Assembly (NCBI RefSeq): GCF_030316765.1
Contig: NZ_JASZYT010000006.1
Coordinates: 310,001 to 374,000, forward strand
Origin: Variovorax saccharolyticus
GTDB taxonomy: Bacteria; Pseudomonadota; Gammaproteobacteria; Burkholderiales; Burkholderiaceae_C
DNA length: 64,000 nucleotides
Direction of reading: 5' to 3'
The notes under the pieces are model-generated. The model was given only the letters and a program-made list of their open reading frames with translations, was not told where the DNA came from and searched no databases. The position numbers and the translations under genes were made by a program. Positions within the stretch are counted from its first letter, which is position 1, and each line of letters begins with the position of its first letter. This document shows positions 50,601 through 59,671 of the stretch, piece after piece.

Positions 50601-51795
50601 GCTCGACCAGGCCACGCGGCCGGTAGGCCTCGATCTGCTTGCGGATCGTGTCGCCCAGCGGCAGGCGGTCGGCGATCAGCGCCAGCGCCCCGAGATCGAG
50701 CCGGTCGGCACGCAGGGCGCTGCGCTCGGCGGTCCGGCCCTTGGCGTCCGTGCGCTGGAACCACAGGTTGCCGCCGGGCCAGCGCAAGTTGTCGGCGGTA
50801 TCGAACTGCAGCCGGCTGGTGGCGAACTCCAGCAAGCCGTCGCCGCGCTTGCCGCTCAGGCGTCCGGTCACGTCGCGCAGCACCAGCGGCTCGAGCGCCT
50901 TGCCGAGCGAGGCATCGATGCGGGTCAGCGCCAGGTCGGCCGCGCCGCCCGTGAACTCGCCGTCGTTGACGTCGGCCCAGATGCGCAGGCCGCCCGAGGC
51001 TTCCCGGATCCGGGCATCGAGGTCGACATGGCGGCCCAGGCGCGTCATATCCATATAGGGCAGGTCGGCATAGATCTGGCCGTCCCAGGTGCGCCAGTTG
51101 CCGCTGCGCACCGACAGCAGCGGCTGGCGGAACTGGCCGCGCAGCGTGAAGCGCTCGCCCCAGCCGGCGGGCGGCGTGGCGTCCAGGCGCATCGCGTGGC
51201 GCCGGGAGCCGTTGCGGGCCACGAACTGGACGTCGGTCAGCAGCAGCGGCGCCGTCTTGCGCTGCTCGTCGGTCCAGCGCACGGTGCCGCCCTGCACCAC
51301 CACCTCGCGCTGGGCGAAGAACCAGTCGGCGCCGTCGCCGCCGCCGCTGGTGTCGTTCGACATGTCGAGCCCGGCGATATGGAGCTTGCCGAGCGCGTCG
51401 CGCCGCACCTCGACCTGGGGCCGCTCGATGTAGAGCTGCTCGAAACTGAGGTTCCAGAGCGAGCGCGGCGACACGCTCGCCACCACCCGCTCGAGCCGCA
51501 GCGCCGCCTGGCTGCGCTCGTCCATGAGCACCACGTCGCGCACTTCGACAGTCGGAAAGAGGCTTCCCGAACGGGCGGCGATCGCGCCGATGCGAACGGG
51601 TACGCCGATGGCGCGTGAGGCCTGCGCCTCGAGCGCGCCACGGTAGTCGCCGATTCGCGGCACAATCCAGAAATGTAGGACAGCGACTGACAGCGCAAGC
51701 AGGAGCCATGCACCGATCAGCAAACCCAACAACCAGCGCGCCGTCGCAGCGGTGATCTTGAGCAGACGTGAAGGGGAAGACGTCGTGTCGTTCAT
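47695..51795 (-). CDS. yhdP: YhdP family protein (AsmA-like, DUF3971)
   Basis: 1366-residue envelope protein. One N-terminal membrane helix (WLLGLLIGAWLLLALSVAVL, about 17-36) anchors a long periplasmic beta-rich chain ending in the AsmA/YhdP C-terminal region (GVNAAVLMDGSADIARETQ, PEISAGTAALVATAINPAIG). YhdP-type proteins help move phospholipids from the inner to the outer membrane. Length is normal for the family. I prefer the ATG at 51795 (MNDTTSSPSRLLKITAA), which leaves a short divergent gap to glnE, whose ATG is at 51821; the 25-bp gap is very tight for two promoters. Confidence 0.92.
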   Translation of the reverse strand: MNDTTSSPSRLLKITAATARWLLGLLIGAWLLLALSVAVLHFWIVPRIGDYRGALEAQASRAIGVPVRIGAIAARSGSLFPTVEVRDVVLMDERSQAALRLERVVASVSPRSLWNLSFEQLYIERPQVEVRRDALGKLHIAGLDMSNDTSGGGDGADWFFAQREVVVQGGTVRWTDEQRKTAPLLLTDVQFVARNGSRRHAMRLDATPPAGWGERFTLRGQFRQPLLSVRSGNWRTWDGQIYADLPYMDMTRLGRHVDLDARIREASGGLRIWADVNDGEFTGGAADLALTRIDASLGKALEPLVLRDVTGRLSGKRGDGLLEFATSRLQFDTADNLRWPGGNLWFQRTDAKGRTAERSALRADRLDLGALALIADRLPLGDTIRKQIEAYRPRGLVERIEASWQGAAGEPTSYQAKGRVSAFSVASQPGEAVAAAPVPAGTTAPTPHEPAGRPGVRGATVDFDASQAGGSASLTIANGALDLPGVFEDPVVPLERLSTQLQWKVDRGAMQMQVSNLRFANVDAEGEAQASWRTSDPAASRGADRYPGVLDLQGRLTRADGTRVWRYLPLHIPKHTRDYVRDAITKGTASSVDFKVRGDLWDMPFMDPKHGDFRIAAKVADVSYAYAPPMPGSTAHWPALTGLSGELVFERAGMVVRNARGRIAGAQGIEVTRAEAQIADMSHHAPLLKVDAQARGPLGELLRAGGPLAGEVGGTLAEMRATGNADYKLRLELPLEAMDKTKVQASIVLADNELQLAASAPALTQARGTLNFTESGFSLAGVQARGLGGAMRIDGSGRFVGKQALDIRVQGTATAEGLRAAQEVDWLARLTKNASGSTPYSANFSVNDGASEFLLTSSLQGLGLQLPAPMAKAAEDAMPLRVEKKVVLREARAAGAAPLVHDQISLELGKVGSASYVRDISGREARVLRGAIGIGLEPGESAPPPERGVFANMRFARLDLGAWQSLFSAATGKAPEAVANVENADDALAYLPTVIALRAQELAFGGRTLHDVVLGGTRDGQLWRANVDAVELSGYAEYRHAQAGRLYARLARLKIARSEATAVESLLDEQPSTLPALDIVVDDFELFGRRLGRAEIDAVNRGGAGRDWMLNKLALSNPDATFNAQGSWSAPPSGAGGAREQRRTAMDFKLDIADAGALLNRFGMKDVVRRGRGRLEGEVSWTGSPFSIDYPSLGGQLKIDVESGQFLKADPGIAKLLGVLSLQALPRRLTLDFRDVFSAGFAFDFLRGDAKIVSGVASTNNLQMKGVNAAVLMDGSADIARETQSIRVVVVPEISAGTAALVATAINPAIGLGTFLAQMVLSRPLIAAATQEFQIDGTWTDPKITRVPRRSSPAALGAPAEPTVPR

Positions 51796-51820
51796 TGAGG
51801 ATCGCGCTGTGTCAGGAATT

Positions 51821-54604
51821 ATGACCGCCAGCTCCCAGCCGGGTTCCACCGGCGCCGAAGCCGCCGCGCATCGGTCGCCATCATCATCCGAATCACCGCC
51901 GTTGTCGGACTCTTCGCGTTTCGTTCAGCGATTGCGCCGACGCTACGCGGGCGAGCTCTCGCTGCTGCCGCCGGGCGAGCCGCGGCGCACCCACATGACG
52001 GAGGCCTACCGCGCGCTGCGCGAGCGCGGCGATCCCGCCGCCGACGCGCTGCGCATCGTGCGCCAGCTGGTCATGGAGCGGCTGGTCACCCTGGACTGCG
52101 ACCGGCAGGCCCCGCTGGCGGTGGTGACGACCGCAGTCACCGAGCTGGCCGAGTTCGCGCTCGACGTCGCCTGCCGCGAAGCCTGCGCCGAGCTCGACGA
52201 GGCGCACGGGGAGCCGCTCGCGGCCGATGGCCGGCGCGCGCAGCTGTGGGTGGTCGGCATGGGCAAGCTCGGCGCCCGCGAACTCAACGTGTCGAGCGAC
52301 ATCGACCTGATCTACCTCTACGACCACGACGGCGAGACCGGCGGCAACGCCGAGGGCCGTTCGCGGCTGGCCAATCAGGAGTACTTCGCCCGCGCGGTCA
52401 AGCGGATCTACGCGCTGGTCGGGGACACCACGGAGCACGGCTTCGTGTTCCGGGTCGACCTGGCCTTGCGTCCCAACGGCAATTCCGGGCCCAGCGTGGT
52501 CTCTCTCGACGCCCTGGAAGAGTATTTCCAGGTCCAGGGCCGCGAATGGGAGCGTTTCGCCTGGCTCAAGAGCCGGGTCGTCGCACCCGCGGCGGTGGTG
52601 GCGGACGGCTCGGCGCAGGCGCTGCGCGGTGTCGTGCTGCCCTTCGTCTTCCGGCGCTACCTCGACTACAGCGTGTTCGATTCGCTGCGCACGCTGCACC
52701 GCCAGATCCGCGAGCAGGCGGCGCGGCGCAGCGCCGGCCGGCCCGAGCGCGCCAACGACGTCAAGCTGTCGCGCGGCGGCATCCGCGAAATCGAGTTCAC
52801 GGTGCAGCTGCTGCAAGTGGTGCGCGGCGGCCAGTTCCCTGAACTGCGCACCCGGCCCACTCTCGACGCGCTGCAGCGCCTGGCGCGCGCCGGCCTGATG
52901 CCGCAGGATACGGCCGATGCGCTGGCTGCGGCCTACGAGTTCCTGCGCCGGGTCGAGCACCGCATCCAGTACCTGGACGACCAGCAGACCCATGTGCTGC
53001 CGGTCAACGACGACGACCTGCGCTGGATCGCGCAGACCCTCGGCTATCCCGACTGCTGCGCCTTCCTGGCCCAGCTCGACACCCACCGCGAATTCGTCGC
53101 CCAGGAGTTCGACACCCTGCTGGGCGGCAAGAAGCCGTGCTCCGGCTGCAAGGGCGGAGCGCAGGCCGCTTCCCCGGTCGATCTGGCCGACCTGATCGAA
53201 TCGCTGCCCGAGGCCTTCGCCGAGCGCATCAAGGCCTGGGCCGAGAACCCGCGGGTGCTGGCGCTGCGCGACGACACCCGGGCCCGCCTGCGCCAGCTGG
53301 TGCAGCGCACCGGCCAGTGGCTGCGCGAGCCCGACAGCGACGCCCAGGGCAAGATCAGCCGCCATGTCGACGCCGCGCTGCGCTGGGCCGACTGGATCGA
53401 GCCTCTGCTGCGCCGCGACAGCTACATCGCGCTGCTGGTCGAGCGTCCCGCGGTGCAGGAGCGGCTGCTGCGCCTGCTCGGTTCGGCCAAGTGGCCGGCG
53501 CGCTACCTGATGCAGCATCCCGGCGTGATCGACGAACTGGCCAGCAGCGCCATGCTGTCGGGGCGCTTCGTCGCGGCCGACTTCGAGCGCGAACTCGAAG
53601 ACCGCCACCGTTCGCTGACGCAGACCGGCGAGGCCGACGAGGAGCGCCTGCTGAACCTGCTGCGCCACGCCCACCATGCCGAGCTGTTCCGCACCCTGGC
53701 GCGCGACGTCGACGGCCGCATCACGGTCGAGCAGGTGGCCGACGACCTGAGCGCGCTGGCCGATGCGGTGCTGCGCGTCACGTCGCGCTGGTGCTGGCCG
53801 CAGGTGCGCAATCCGCACCGCGAGCAGCCGCGCTTCGCGATCATCGGCTACGGCAAGCTCGGAGGGAAGGAGCTGGGCTACGGCAGCGACCTCGACATCG
53901 TGTTCGTCTACGACGACGAGGACGAGCGTGCCGGCGAGGTCTACGCGGCCTATGTGCGCAAGCTGATCAACTGGCTCACGGTCAAGACCCGCGAGGGCGA
54001 CCTCTTCGAGATCGACACCGCGCTGCGCCCGAATGGCAACTCGGGCATGCTGACCACCAGCTTCGAGGCCTACGAGAAGTACCAGCTCGGCCGCGGCAGC
54101 AACACCGCCTGGACCTGGGAGCACCAGGCCATGACCCGCGCGCGCTTCGTGCTCGGTGCGCCGGCGCTCGCCGAGCGCTTCGACCGCGTGCGCGAGGCGG
54201 TCATCACGGCACCGCGCGACCGCGAGGCCCTCAAGGCCGAAATCGTCGCGATGCGCGAGAAGGTGCGCACCGCGCGCCCGGTCAAGGCCGAGCGCTTCGA
54301 TGTCAAGCACAGCCCGGGCGGCATGGTCGATGCCGAATTCGCGGTGCAGTTCCTGGTGCTGTCGGAATCCAAGGCGCATCCCGAACTGGTGCCCAATGTG
54401 GGCAACATCGCGCTGCTGCAGCGGGCGGAGGCCGCCGGCCTGCTGCCGGCAGGCGTCGGCCAGGCGGCCGCATCCGCCTACCGGGAGCTGCGGCGCGTGC
54501 AGCACCGGGCCCGCCTCAACGAGGAACCGACCCAGGTGCCGATGAGCGCGCTGGTGGCCGAGCGCGAAGCCATGCTGGCCTTGTGGAGGGCCGTGTTTGG
54601 CTGA
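51821..54604 (+). CDS. glnE: Glutamine synthetase adenylyltransferase/deadenylase
   Basis: 927-residue bifunctional enzyme that adenylylates and deadenylylates glutamine synthetase in response to nitrogen signals. Two nucleotidyltransferase domains: GMGKLGARELNVSSDIDLIY (about 146, deadenylylation) and GYGKLGGKELGYGSDLDIVF (about 675, adenylylation), each followed by a helical GlnD_UR_UTase-like segment. Start ATG at 51821 with AGGAATT upstream; an in-frame ATG at 51752 would overlap the divergent yhdP start. Its stop overlaps the rlpA-like start by eight bases. Confidence 0.95.
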   Translation: MTASSQPGSTGAEAAAHRSPSSSESPPLSDSSRFVQRLRRRYAGELSLLPPGEPRRTHMTEAYRALRERGDPAADALRIVRQLVMERLVTLDCDRQAPLAVVTTAVTELAEFALDVACREACAELDEAHGEPLAADGRRAQLWVVGMGKLGARELNVSSDIDLIYLYDHDGETGGNAEGRSRLANQEYFARAVKRIYALVGDTTEHGFVFRVDLALRPNGNSGPSVVSLDALEEYFQVQGREWERFAWLKSRVVAPAAVVADGSAQALRGVVLPFVFRRYLDYSVFDSLRTLHRQIREQAARRSAGRPERANDVKLSRGGIREIEFTVQLLQVVRGGQFPELRTRPTLDALQRLARAGLMPQDTADALAAAYEFLRRVEHRIQYLDDQQTHVLPVNDDDLRWIAQTLGYPDCCAFLAQLDTHREFVAQEFDTLLGGKKPCSGCKGGAQAASPVDLADLIESLPEAFAERIKAWAENPRVLALRDDTRARLRQLVQRTGQWLREPDSDAQGKISRHVDAALRWADWIEPLLRRDSYIALLVERPAVQERLLRLLGSAKWPARYLMQHPGVIDELASSAMLSGRFVAADFERELEDRHRSLTQTGEADEERLLNLLRHAHHAELFRTLARDVDGRITVEQVADDLSALADAVLRVTSRWCWPQVRNPHREQPRFAIIGYGKLGGKELGYGSDLDIVFVYDDEDERAGEVYAAYVRKLINWLTVKTREGDLFEIDTALRPNGNSGMLTTSFEAYEKYQLGRGSNTAWTWEHQAMTRARFVLGAPALAERFDRVREAVITAPRDREALKAEIVAMREKVRTARPVKAERFDVKHSPGGMVDAEFAVQFLVLSESKAHPELVPNVGNIALLQRAEAAGLLPAGVGQAAASAYRELRRVQHRARLNEEPTQVPMSALVAEREAMLALWRAVFG

Positions 54605-55622
54605 ACCTGGCCCCCACGTCGTGGCGTCGCGGATCGCCGTCTGGATTTCGGCTGCGGCGCTGGTCCTCGTCGCCGGCTGCGCGAGCGGACCGCGCGGCGG
54701 GCGCGACGGCGCCGCCGCCAATCCGCCCTCCGGCCTCGGCCAGGTGCCCGACGCCGAACCCCGCGTGGAGGCGATCCGCAGCAGCGGCGGCACCAGCAAG
54801 CCCTACGTGGTGCTCGGCCGGTCGTACACGCCCATCGTCGACGACCGGCCGTTTCGCGAAAGCGGCCTTGCGTCCTGGTACGGCACCAAGTTCCACGCCC
54901 AGTCGACCGCCAGCGGCGAGCCCTACGACATGTACGCCATGACGGCAGCGCACAAGACGCTGCCGCTGCCCAGCTACGTGCGGGTGCGCAATCCGGCCAA
55001 CGGACGCGAGGTGATCGTGCGCGTGAACGACCGCGGTCCGTTCCACGAAGACCGGGTGATCGACCTGAGCTACACCGCCGCGCTCAAGCTCGACCTGCTG
55101 CGCGGCGTCGCACCGGTGGAGATCGAGCGCCTCACCAACGAGGACATCCGCACCGGGGCCTGGCGGCGCGGCGATGCGCCGGCGGTGGCGCAGCGCACGC
55201 AGCCGCCGGTCGCCGGCGCCGCGGAGCCGGTCGCCGTGCCATCGACGATGACCACGCCGGTGGTCGCCAGTTCCCGCTTCGACGCCATGGAGATCAGCGC
55301 GCTGCCGCCGATGGCTCCGCTGGCGCTGCCGCCCGCCGCACCGGCGCCGGAAGCCGCGCCGCGCGCGTCAGGCAGCGCCGGCCCGGGGCCGGGCTACTGG
55401 GTGCAGCTGGGCGCCTTCAGCCAGCGCGACGGCGCGCAGCGCTTCCAGCAGCAGGTCGTGCGCGACATGCCGCTGCTGACCGGCACGCTCAACGTCTTCA
55501 GCGAAAACGGCACGCACCGCCTGCAGTCGGGGCCCTTCGCATCGCGTGAACTCGCGCGCGACACCGCCGAGCAGATCCGCAACGGATTGCAGCTGGCCCC
55601 GGTGATCGTCGAGCGGAGATAG
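54597..55622 (+). CDS. rlpA: Septal ring lytic transglycosylase RlpA (TTG start)
   Basis: 341-residue lipoprotein. Start at TTG 54597 because GGAGGG lies six bases upstream; a GTG at 54621 is possible. Lipobox VAGC (Cys28); a double-psi beta-barrel RlpA domain (about 90-185) with GLASWYGTKFHAQSTASGE and VRVNDRGPFHEDRVIDLS (catalytic Asp in NDRGPF); a proline- and alanine-rich linker; and a C-terminal SPOR domain (about 262-340, YWVQLGAFSQRDGAQRF) that binds denuded glycan at the septum. It overlaps glnE and is probably cotranscribed. Confidence 0.92.
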   Translation: MAEPGPHVVASRIAVWISAAALVLVAGCASGPRGGRDGAAANPPSGLGQVPDAEPRVEAIRSSGGTSKPYVVLGRSYTPIVDDRPFRESGLASWYGTKFHAQSTASGEPYDMYAMTAAHKTLPLPSYVRVRNPANGREVIVRVNDRGPFHEDRVIDLSYTAALKLDLLRGVAPVEIERLTNEDIRTGAWRRGDAPAVAQRTQPPVAGAAEPVAVPSTMTTPVVASSRFDAMEISALPPMAPLALPPAAPAPEAAPRASGSAGPGPGYWVQLGAFSQRDGAQRFQQQVVRDMPLLTGTLNVFSENGTHRLQSGPFASRELARDTAEQIRNGLQLAPVIVERR

Positions 55623-55658
55623 AGGCGGCCGGCGCAACCGGGCAACCCGGGGGCGAGC

Positions 55659-56516
55659 TCAGGCCCCCTGGTATTCGGGCTTGGGACCCAGTGAAGCCGC
55701 CAGTTCCTTGCGGTAGCGGTTGAGCTCCTGCACGGTCTTGAAGCTGCGGTTCATCAGCAGGCTCAGGTTGTGCAGGATGCGGTCGCCGACCTTGTTCTCC
55801 CAGACGGCGTCGAACTTGATCTGCTTGTCGAGCCAGTGCTCGAGCCAGTCGGGATCGGGCACGCGGCTCTGGATGGTGTCGTTCGGGAACAGCGCCTTGT
55901 TGACGTGCAGGTTGGTCGGATGCAGCGCCTGCGCGGTGCGGCGCGCGCTGGCCATCAGCACGCCGACCTTGGTGAAGGCCGAGCGAGCCTCGTCGCCGAA
56001 CTTCTCCATTGCGCGCTTCATGTAGCGCAGGTAGGCGCCCCCATGGCGCGCCTCGTCCTGGCTCAGCGTGGTGTAGATGTGCTTGATGACCGGCTCGGTG
56101 TGCCACTCGGCGGCACGGCGATACCAGTGGTTCAGGCGGATCTCGCCGCAGAAATGCAGCATCAGGGTTTCGAGCGGCGGCGCCGGATCGAAGTCGAAGC
56201 GCACCTCGTGCAGTTCCTGCTCGGTCGGCGCATGCTGGGGGCTGAAGCGCTTGAGGTATTCCATCAGCACGAGCGAGTGCTTCTGCTCCTCGAAGAACCA
56301 GATCGACATGAAGGCCGAGAAGTCGCTGTCATGACGGTTGTCGCGCAGGAACATCTCGGTGGCCGGCAGTGCCGCCCATTCCGTGATCGCGTTCATCTTG
56401 ATGGTCTGGGCCTGCTCGTCGGTGAGCCGGGTTGCGTCGAAAGACTGCCAAGGAATATCCTTGTCCATGTCCCAGCGGACAGATTCGAGTTGTCTGAAGA
56501 GTTCCGGATAGAGCAT
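55659..56516 (-). CDS. Ferritin-like domain protein (acyl-ACP desaturase fold)
   Basis: 285-residue all-helical protein with diiron signatures: MFLRDNRHDSDF before FFEEQKHSLVLM (about 77-88, EExxH) and LSQDEARHGGAYL (about 175-187, DExRH). This places it in the ferritin-like, acyl-ACP-desaturase-type superfamily. Start MLYPELFRQLESVRWDMDKD at ATG 56516; the frame extends upstream, but that is the leader of the divergent gpx gene. The substrate is unknown; a fatty-acid or small-molecule oxidase is possible. Confidence 0.82.
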   Translation of the reverse strand: MLYPELFRQLESVRWDMDKDIPWQSFDATRLTDEQAQTIKMNAITEWAALPATEMFLRDNRHDSDFSAFMSIWFFEEQKHSLVLMEYLKRFSPQHAPTEQELHEVRFDFDPAPPLETLMLHFCGEIRLNHWYRRAAEWHTEPVIKHIYTTLSQDEARHGGAYLRYMKRAMEKFGDEARSAFTKVGVLMASARRTAQALHPTNLHVNKALFPNDTIQSRVPDPDWLEHWLDKQIKFDAVWENKVGDRILHNLSLLMNRSFKTVQELNRYRKELAASLGPKPEYQGA

Positions 56517-56645
56517 CAATGTCTTTCTTAAGCCGACGGATTTTAGTCGGCCGGCCCGACAAGCACGTGACAGGCGCGCGATGATGCGAATCCGCACGTC
56601 CAATCTCGGCGAATTCGAGATCCATTTCACTCGGGGAAGACAGCC

Positions 56646-57269
56646 ATGCGAATACCCTTCGGATCTTTACTGCCTTTATGCGCCGCCGCGGCACTGGCGG
56701 CGGTCCTGCCGTTGCGGGCCGGCGCCCAGGCGGCCGCCGCGCCCGGCTGCCCGGCCATCCTGCAACACACTTTCCCCCGGCTCCAGGATGAAAAGCCGCA
56801 GTCCTTGTGCCAGTACGCGGGCAAGGTCGTGCTGGTGGTCAACACCGCGAGCTTCTGCGGCTTCACCCCCCAGTACAAGGGCCTCGAGGCACTCGACAGC
56901 AAATACCGGGCGCGCGGGCTCGTGGTGCTGGGCTTCCCGTCGAACGATTTCGCCCAAGAGGCCGGCTCGAACAAGGAAATCGCCGATTTCTGCGAAAGCA
57001 CCTTCGGCGTCAAATTCCCGATGTTCGCGAAATCCTCGGTCCGGGGGCCCGATGCCAGTCCGCTCTTCAAGCAGCTGGCCCAAATCTCCGGGACCACGCC
57101 GAAATGGAATTTCTACAAGTACCTGATCGGCCGCGATGGCAAGGTCGTGGACTCCTATTCGAGCATGACCGCACCGGACGACCGCGCCTTCGTCCGGGAG
57201 ATCGAGAAGCAGCTCGGCGCAGCGCCGGTGGCGGCGGCGAAGCCTTCTTTTGAAACACGTTCGAACTAG
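56646..57269 (+). CDS. Glutathione peroxidase family protein, exported
   Basis: 207-residue thiol peroxidase with an N-terminal signal peptide (about 1-28, LPLCAAAALAAVLPLRAGA), so probably periplasmic. Active-site Cys in NTASFCGFTPQYKGLE (about 76), then the LGFPSNDFAQEAGSNKEIADFC block (here Ser and Asp in place of the usual Cys and Gln of FPCNQF) and the W-N pair in KWNFYKYLIGRDG (about 160). A cysteine (not selenocysteine) enzyme, likely thioredoxin- or glutathione-dependent. ATG at 56646 with a GGGAAGA site. A strong terminator follows at 57321-57353. Confidence 0.9.
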   Translation: MRIPFGSLLPLCAAAALAAVLPLRAGAQAAAAPGCPAILQHTFPRLQDEKPQSLCQYAGKVVLVVNTASFCGFTPQYKGLEALDSKYRARGLVVLGFPSNDFAQEAGSNKEIADFCESTFGVKFPMFAKSSVRGPDASPLFKQLAQISGTTPKWNFYKYLIGRDGKVVDSYSSMTAPDDRAFVREIEKQLGAAPVAAAKPSFETRSN

Positions 57270-57320
57270 TCACAAACGCTTACTTCTCTCTGGGAACCGG
57301 CCCACCGACCTCGCGCTCAT

Positions 57321-57353
57321 ACCGATTCCGGGCGCGATGGCCCGGTCGGTTTT
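57321..57353 (+). terminator. Rho-independent terminator after gpx
   Basis: Hairpin ACCGA..CCGGGC (57321-57333) / GCCCGG..TCGGT (57340-57350) with a two-base bulge and GCGATG loop, followed by TTT. Well placed 50 bp after the glutathione peroxidase stop. Confidence 0.75.
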
Positions 57354-57507
57354 CATGTTGCGAGGTCTTCCGGGCGCCTGTCGTCTGGTTGAAATCCCGA
57401 GGCGATTCTTCTCCTCCTCCCTCCCTCCCTCCTTCGCGTCGGGGCGCCTCGTAACATTTTTATGCCTGCCTTCACGAACGGGCTTGGCTGCGCCGGCCTC
57501 GGGAAGC

Positions 57508-57533
57508 AAAAAGCCCCGCGTGCGGGGCTTTTT
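57508..57533. terminator. Bidirectional terminator between gpx and gst
   Basis: AAAAAGCCCCGC / GCGGGGCTTTTT form a near-perfect palindrome with flanking A- and T-tracts, so it can act from either strand. It sits 22 bp beyond the gst stop (minus strand) and about 240 bp after gpx, the only textbook bidirectional terminator seen in the window. Confidence 0.88.
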
Positions 57534-57555
57534 CATTGGGCCGCTGGGGGCTCGG

Positions 57556-58167
57556 TCAGGGCTTGGTATCGGCGAAGCTGGGGCGCAGCATGAGCTTGTC
57601 GAACAGCTTGGCCAGATTGGCGTGGTCGGCACGCCAGTCGATCTCGGGAAACCGGAAATCGAGCCAGCCCAGCACGCAGCCCACGGCGATGTCCGACAGG
57701 CTCAGATGGATGCCACTGCAGAAGGGCTTGTCGCCCAGGCCCTTGGCCATCGCCGCGATGCCGTTGTCGATCTTGCCGCGCTGGCGGTCCATCCAGGCCT
57801 GGCTGCGCTCGCTGTCCGCGCGGTGCACCCAGGTGGCCTCCATGCGCAGCAGCAGGCCGGCGTCCATCACGCCATCGGCCAGCGCCTCCCAGGTCTTGAC
57901 CTCGGCGCGCTCACGGCTCTGCTGCGGGATGAGCTTGCCGACCGGCGACATCGTGTCGAGGTATTCGACGATCACGCGCGAGTCGAACATCGCCTCGCTG
58001 CCGTCCATGATCAGGCAGGGCACCTTGCCGAGCGGGTTGGAACTGGAAATCGTGGTATCGGCAGACCAGACGTCTTCGATCACGAACTGGTAATCGAGCC
58101 GCTTCTCGGCCATGACCACGCGCACCTTGCGCACGTACGGGCTGGCAGCGGATCCGATCAGTTTCAT
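57556..58167 (-). CDS. Glutathione S-transferase
   Basis: 203-residue GST. N-terminal thioredoxin-like domain starting MKLIGSAASPYVRKVRVVMAEKRL with the catalytic Ser/Cys region SPYVRKV, NPLGKVPCLIMD (cis-Pro) and DSRVIVEYLD (about 63, glutathione gamma-glutamyl contact), then the helical C-terminal domain with HLSLSDIAVGCVLGWLDFRF. ATG at 58167. Divergent from purB, with 122 bp between starts; ends at the bidirectional terminator. Confidence 0.92.
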   Translation of the reverse strand: MKLIGSAASPYVRKVRVVMAEKRLDYQFVIEDVWSADTTISSSNPLGKVPCLIMDGSEAMFDSRVIVEYLDTMSPVGKLIPQQSRERAEVKTWEALADGVMDAGLLLRMEATWVHRADSERSQAWMDRQRGKIDNGIAAMAKGLGDKPFCSGIHLSLSDIAVGCVLGWLDFRFPEIDWRADHANLAKLFDKLMLRPSFADTKP

Positions 58168-58289
58168 GCAGGCACTCCCCCATCAGGGTCATCGTTGTAG
58201 CGCTTTGATTCTAGGGGAATGCGCGTCACGGAATGCTGAGCGAAGCCCTGCGAAATTGCTTCGGCCCTGCCGCAACCTAAAATTCGCCC

Positions 58290-59669
58290 ATGAGTTTCTC
58301 CACCGTCTCCGCCCTTTCCCCCCTCGACGGCCGTTATGCGGCCAAGCTCTCGACGCTGCGTCCGCTGATGAGCGAACAGGGCTACATGCACCGCCGCGTG
58401 CAGGTCGAGGTGGCATGGTTCATCGCCCTCTCGGATTGCGGCTTCGCCGAATTCAAGCCGCTCACGGGCGGCGCCCGCAAGTACCTGCTCGGCCTAGTCT
58501 CCAATTTTTCCGAGGCCGACGCGATCGCGATCAAGCAGATCGAGAAGACCACCAACCACGACGTGAAGGCGGTCGAATACTGGATCAAGTCGAAATTCGA
58601 GGCCCGGCCGGAACTGCTGGCAGCCTCCGAATTCGTCCACTTCGCCTGCACCAGCGAGGACATCAACAACACCAGCCACGCGCTGCAGATCCAGGCCGCC
58701 CGCGAGAAGGTCATGCTGCCGGCCATCGACGGCCTGATCGCCACCCTGCGCGACATGGCGGCCAAGTTCGCCGACGTCTCCATGCTCTCGCGCACCCACG
58801 GCCAGACCGCCAGCCCGACCACCGTGGGCAAGGAGCTGGCGAACGTCGCGGTGCGCCTGTCCAAGGCGCGCGAGCAGATCGCCGCGGTCCAGTTGCTGGG
58901 CAAGATGAACGGCGCGGTCGGCAACTACAACGCCCACCTGGCCGCCTGGCCCGAGTTCGACTGGGAAGGCTTCAGCCGCAAGGTGGTCGAGACGCCCGCG
59001 CCGCTGGGACTGGGCCTGAGCTTCCAGCCCTACAGCATCCAGATCGAGCCGCACGACTACATGGCCGAGCTGTTCGATGCCGTGGCGCGCGCCAACACCA
59101 TCCTGGTCGATTTCTCGCGCGACATCTGGGGCTACGTCAGCCTGGGCTATTTCAAGCAGCGGCTGAAGCCGGGCGAGATCGGCTCCTCGACGATGCCACA
59201 CAAGGTCAACCCGATCGACTTCGAGAACGCCGAAGGCAACCTGGGCCTGGCCAATGCGGTGCTGCGCCACCTGAGCGAAAAGCTGCCGATCAGCCGCTGG
59301 CAGCGCGACCTGACCGACAGCACCGTGCTGCGCAACATCGGCGTCGCTTTCGGCTACGCGACGCTGGCCTATGCCAGCCTGGCGACCGGCCTGGGCAAGC
59401 TCGAGCTCAACGAGGAAGCGCTGGCCGACGACCTCGATGCCGCCTGGGAAGTGCTGGCCGAGCCGATCCAGACCGTGATGCGCCGCTTCGGCGTGCAGGG
59501 CGCCTACGAGCAGCTCAAGGAAGTCACGCGCGGCAAGACCGTGACCGCCGAGGCGCTGCATGGGCTGATCCGCTCGCTCGAGATTCCGCAGGACGAGAAA
59601 GACCGCTTGCTGGCGATGACCCCAGCCAGCTACACCGGCAAGGCCGCCGAACTGGCCCGGCGGGCATGA
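58290..59669 (+). CDS. purB: Adenylosuccinate lyase
   Basis: 459-residue purine-synthesis enzyme of the fumarase/aspartase superfamily; it cleaves adenylosuccinate and SAICAR, releasing fumarate. Signature GSSTMPHKVNPIDFEN (about 297-312) with the catalytic Ser; also TSEDINNTSHAL (about 122) and RTHGQTASPTTVGKE (about 168). Start ATG at 58290, MSFSTVSALSPLDGRYAAKL, typical of the PurB N-terminus. Followed directly by the tandem repeat at 59672-59830. Confidence 0.96.
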   Translation: MSFSTVSALSPLDGRYAAKLSTLRPLMSEQGYMHRRVQVEVAWFIALSDCGFAEFKPLTGGARKYLLGLVSNFSEADAIAIKQIEKTTNHDVKAVEYWIKSKFEARPELLAASEFVHFACTSEDINNTSHALQIQAAREKVMLPAIDGLIATLRDMAAKFADVSMLSRTHGQTASPTTVGKELANVAVRLSKAREQIAAVQLLGKMNGAVGNYNAHLAAWPEFDWEGFSRKVVETPAPLGLGLSFQPYSIQIEPHDYMAELFDAVARANTILVDFSRDIWGYVSLGYFKQRLKPGEIGSSTMPHKVNPIDFENAEGNLGLANAVLRHLSEKLPISRWQRDLTDSTVLRNIGVAFGYATLAYASLATGLGKLELNEEALADDLDAAWEVLAEPIQTVMRRFGVQGAYEQLKEVTRGKTVTAEALHGLIRSLEIPQDEKDRLLAMTPASYTGKAAELARRA

Positions 59670-59671
59670 GG

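Noticed and set aside
47386..51618. 1410-codon plus-strand frame opposite yhdP
   Set aside because: Antisense to the yhdP frame; composition is that of a GC-rich shadow.
55623..55658. CCGGG-CAA-CCCGG stem between rlpA and the ferritin-like gene as terminator
   Set aside because: No U-tract on either side; it is too short and GC-biased to call.
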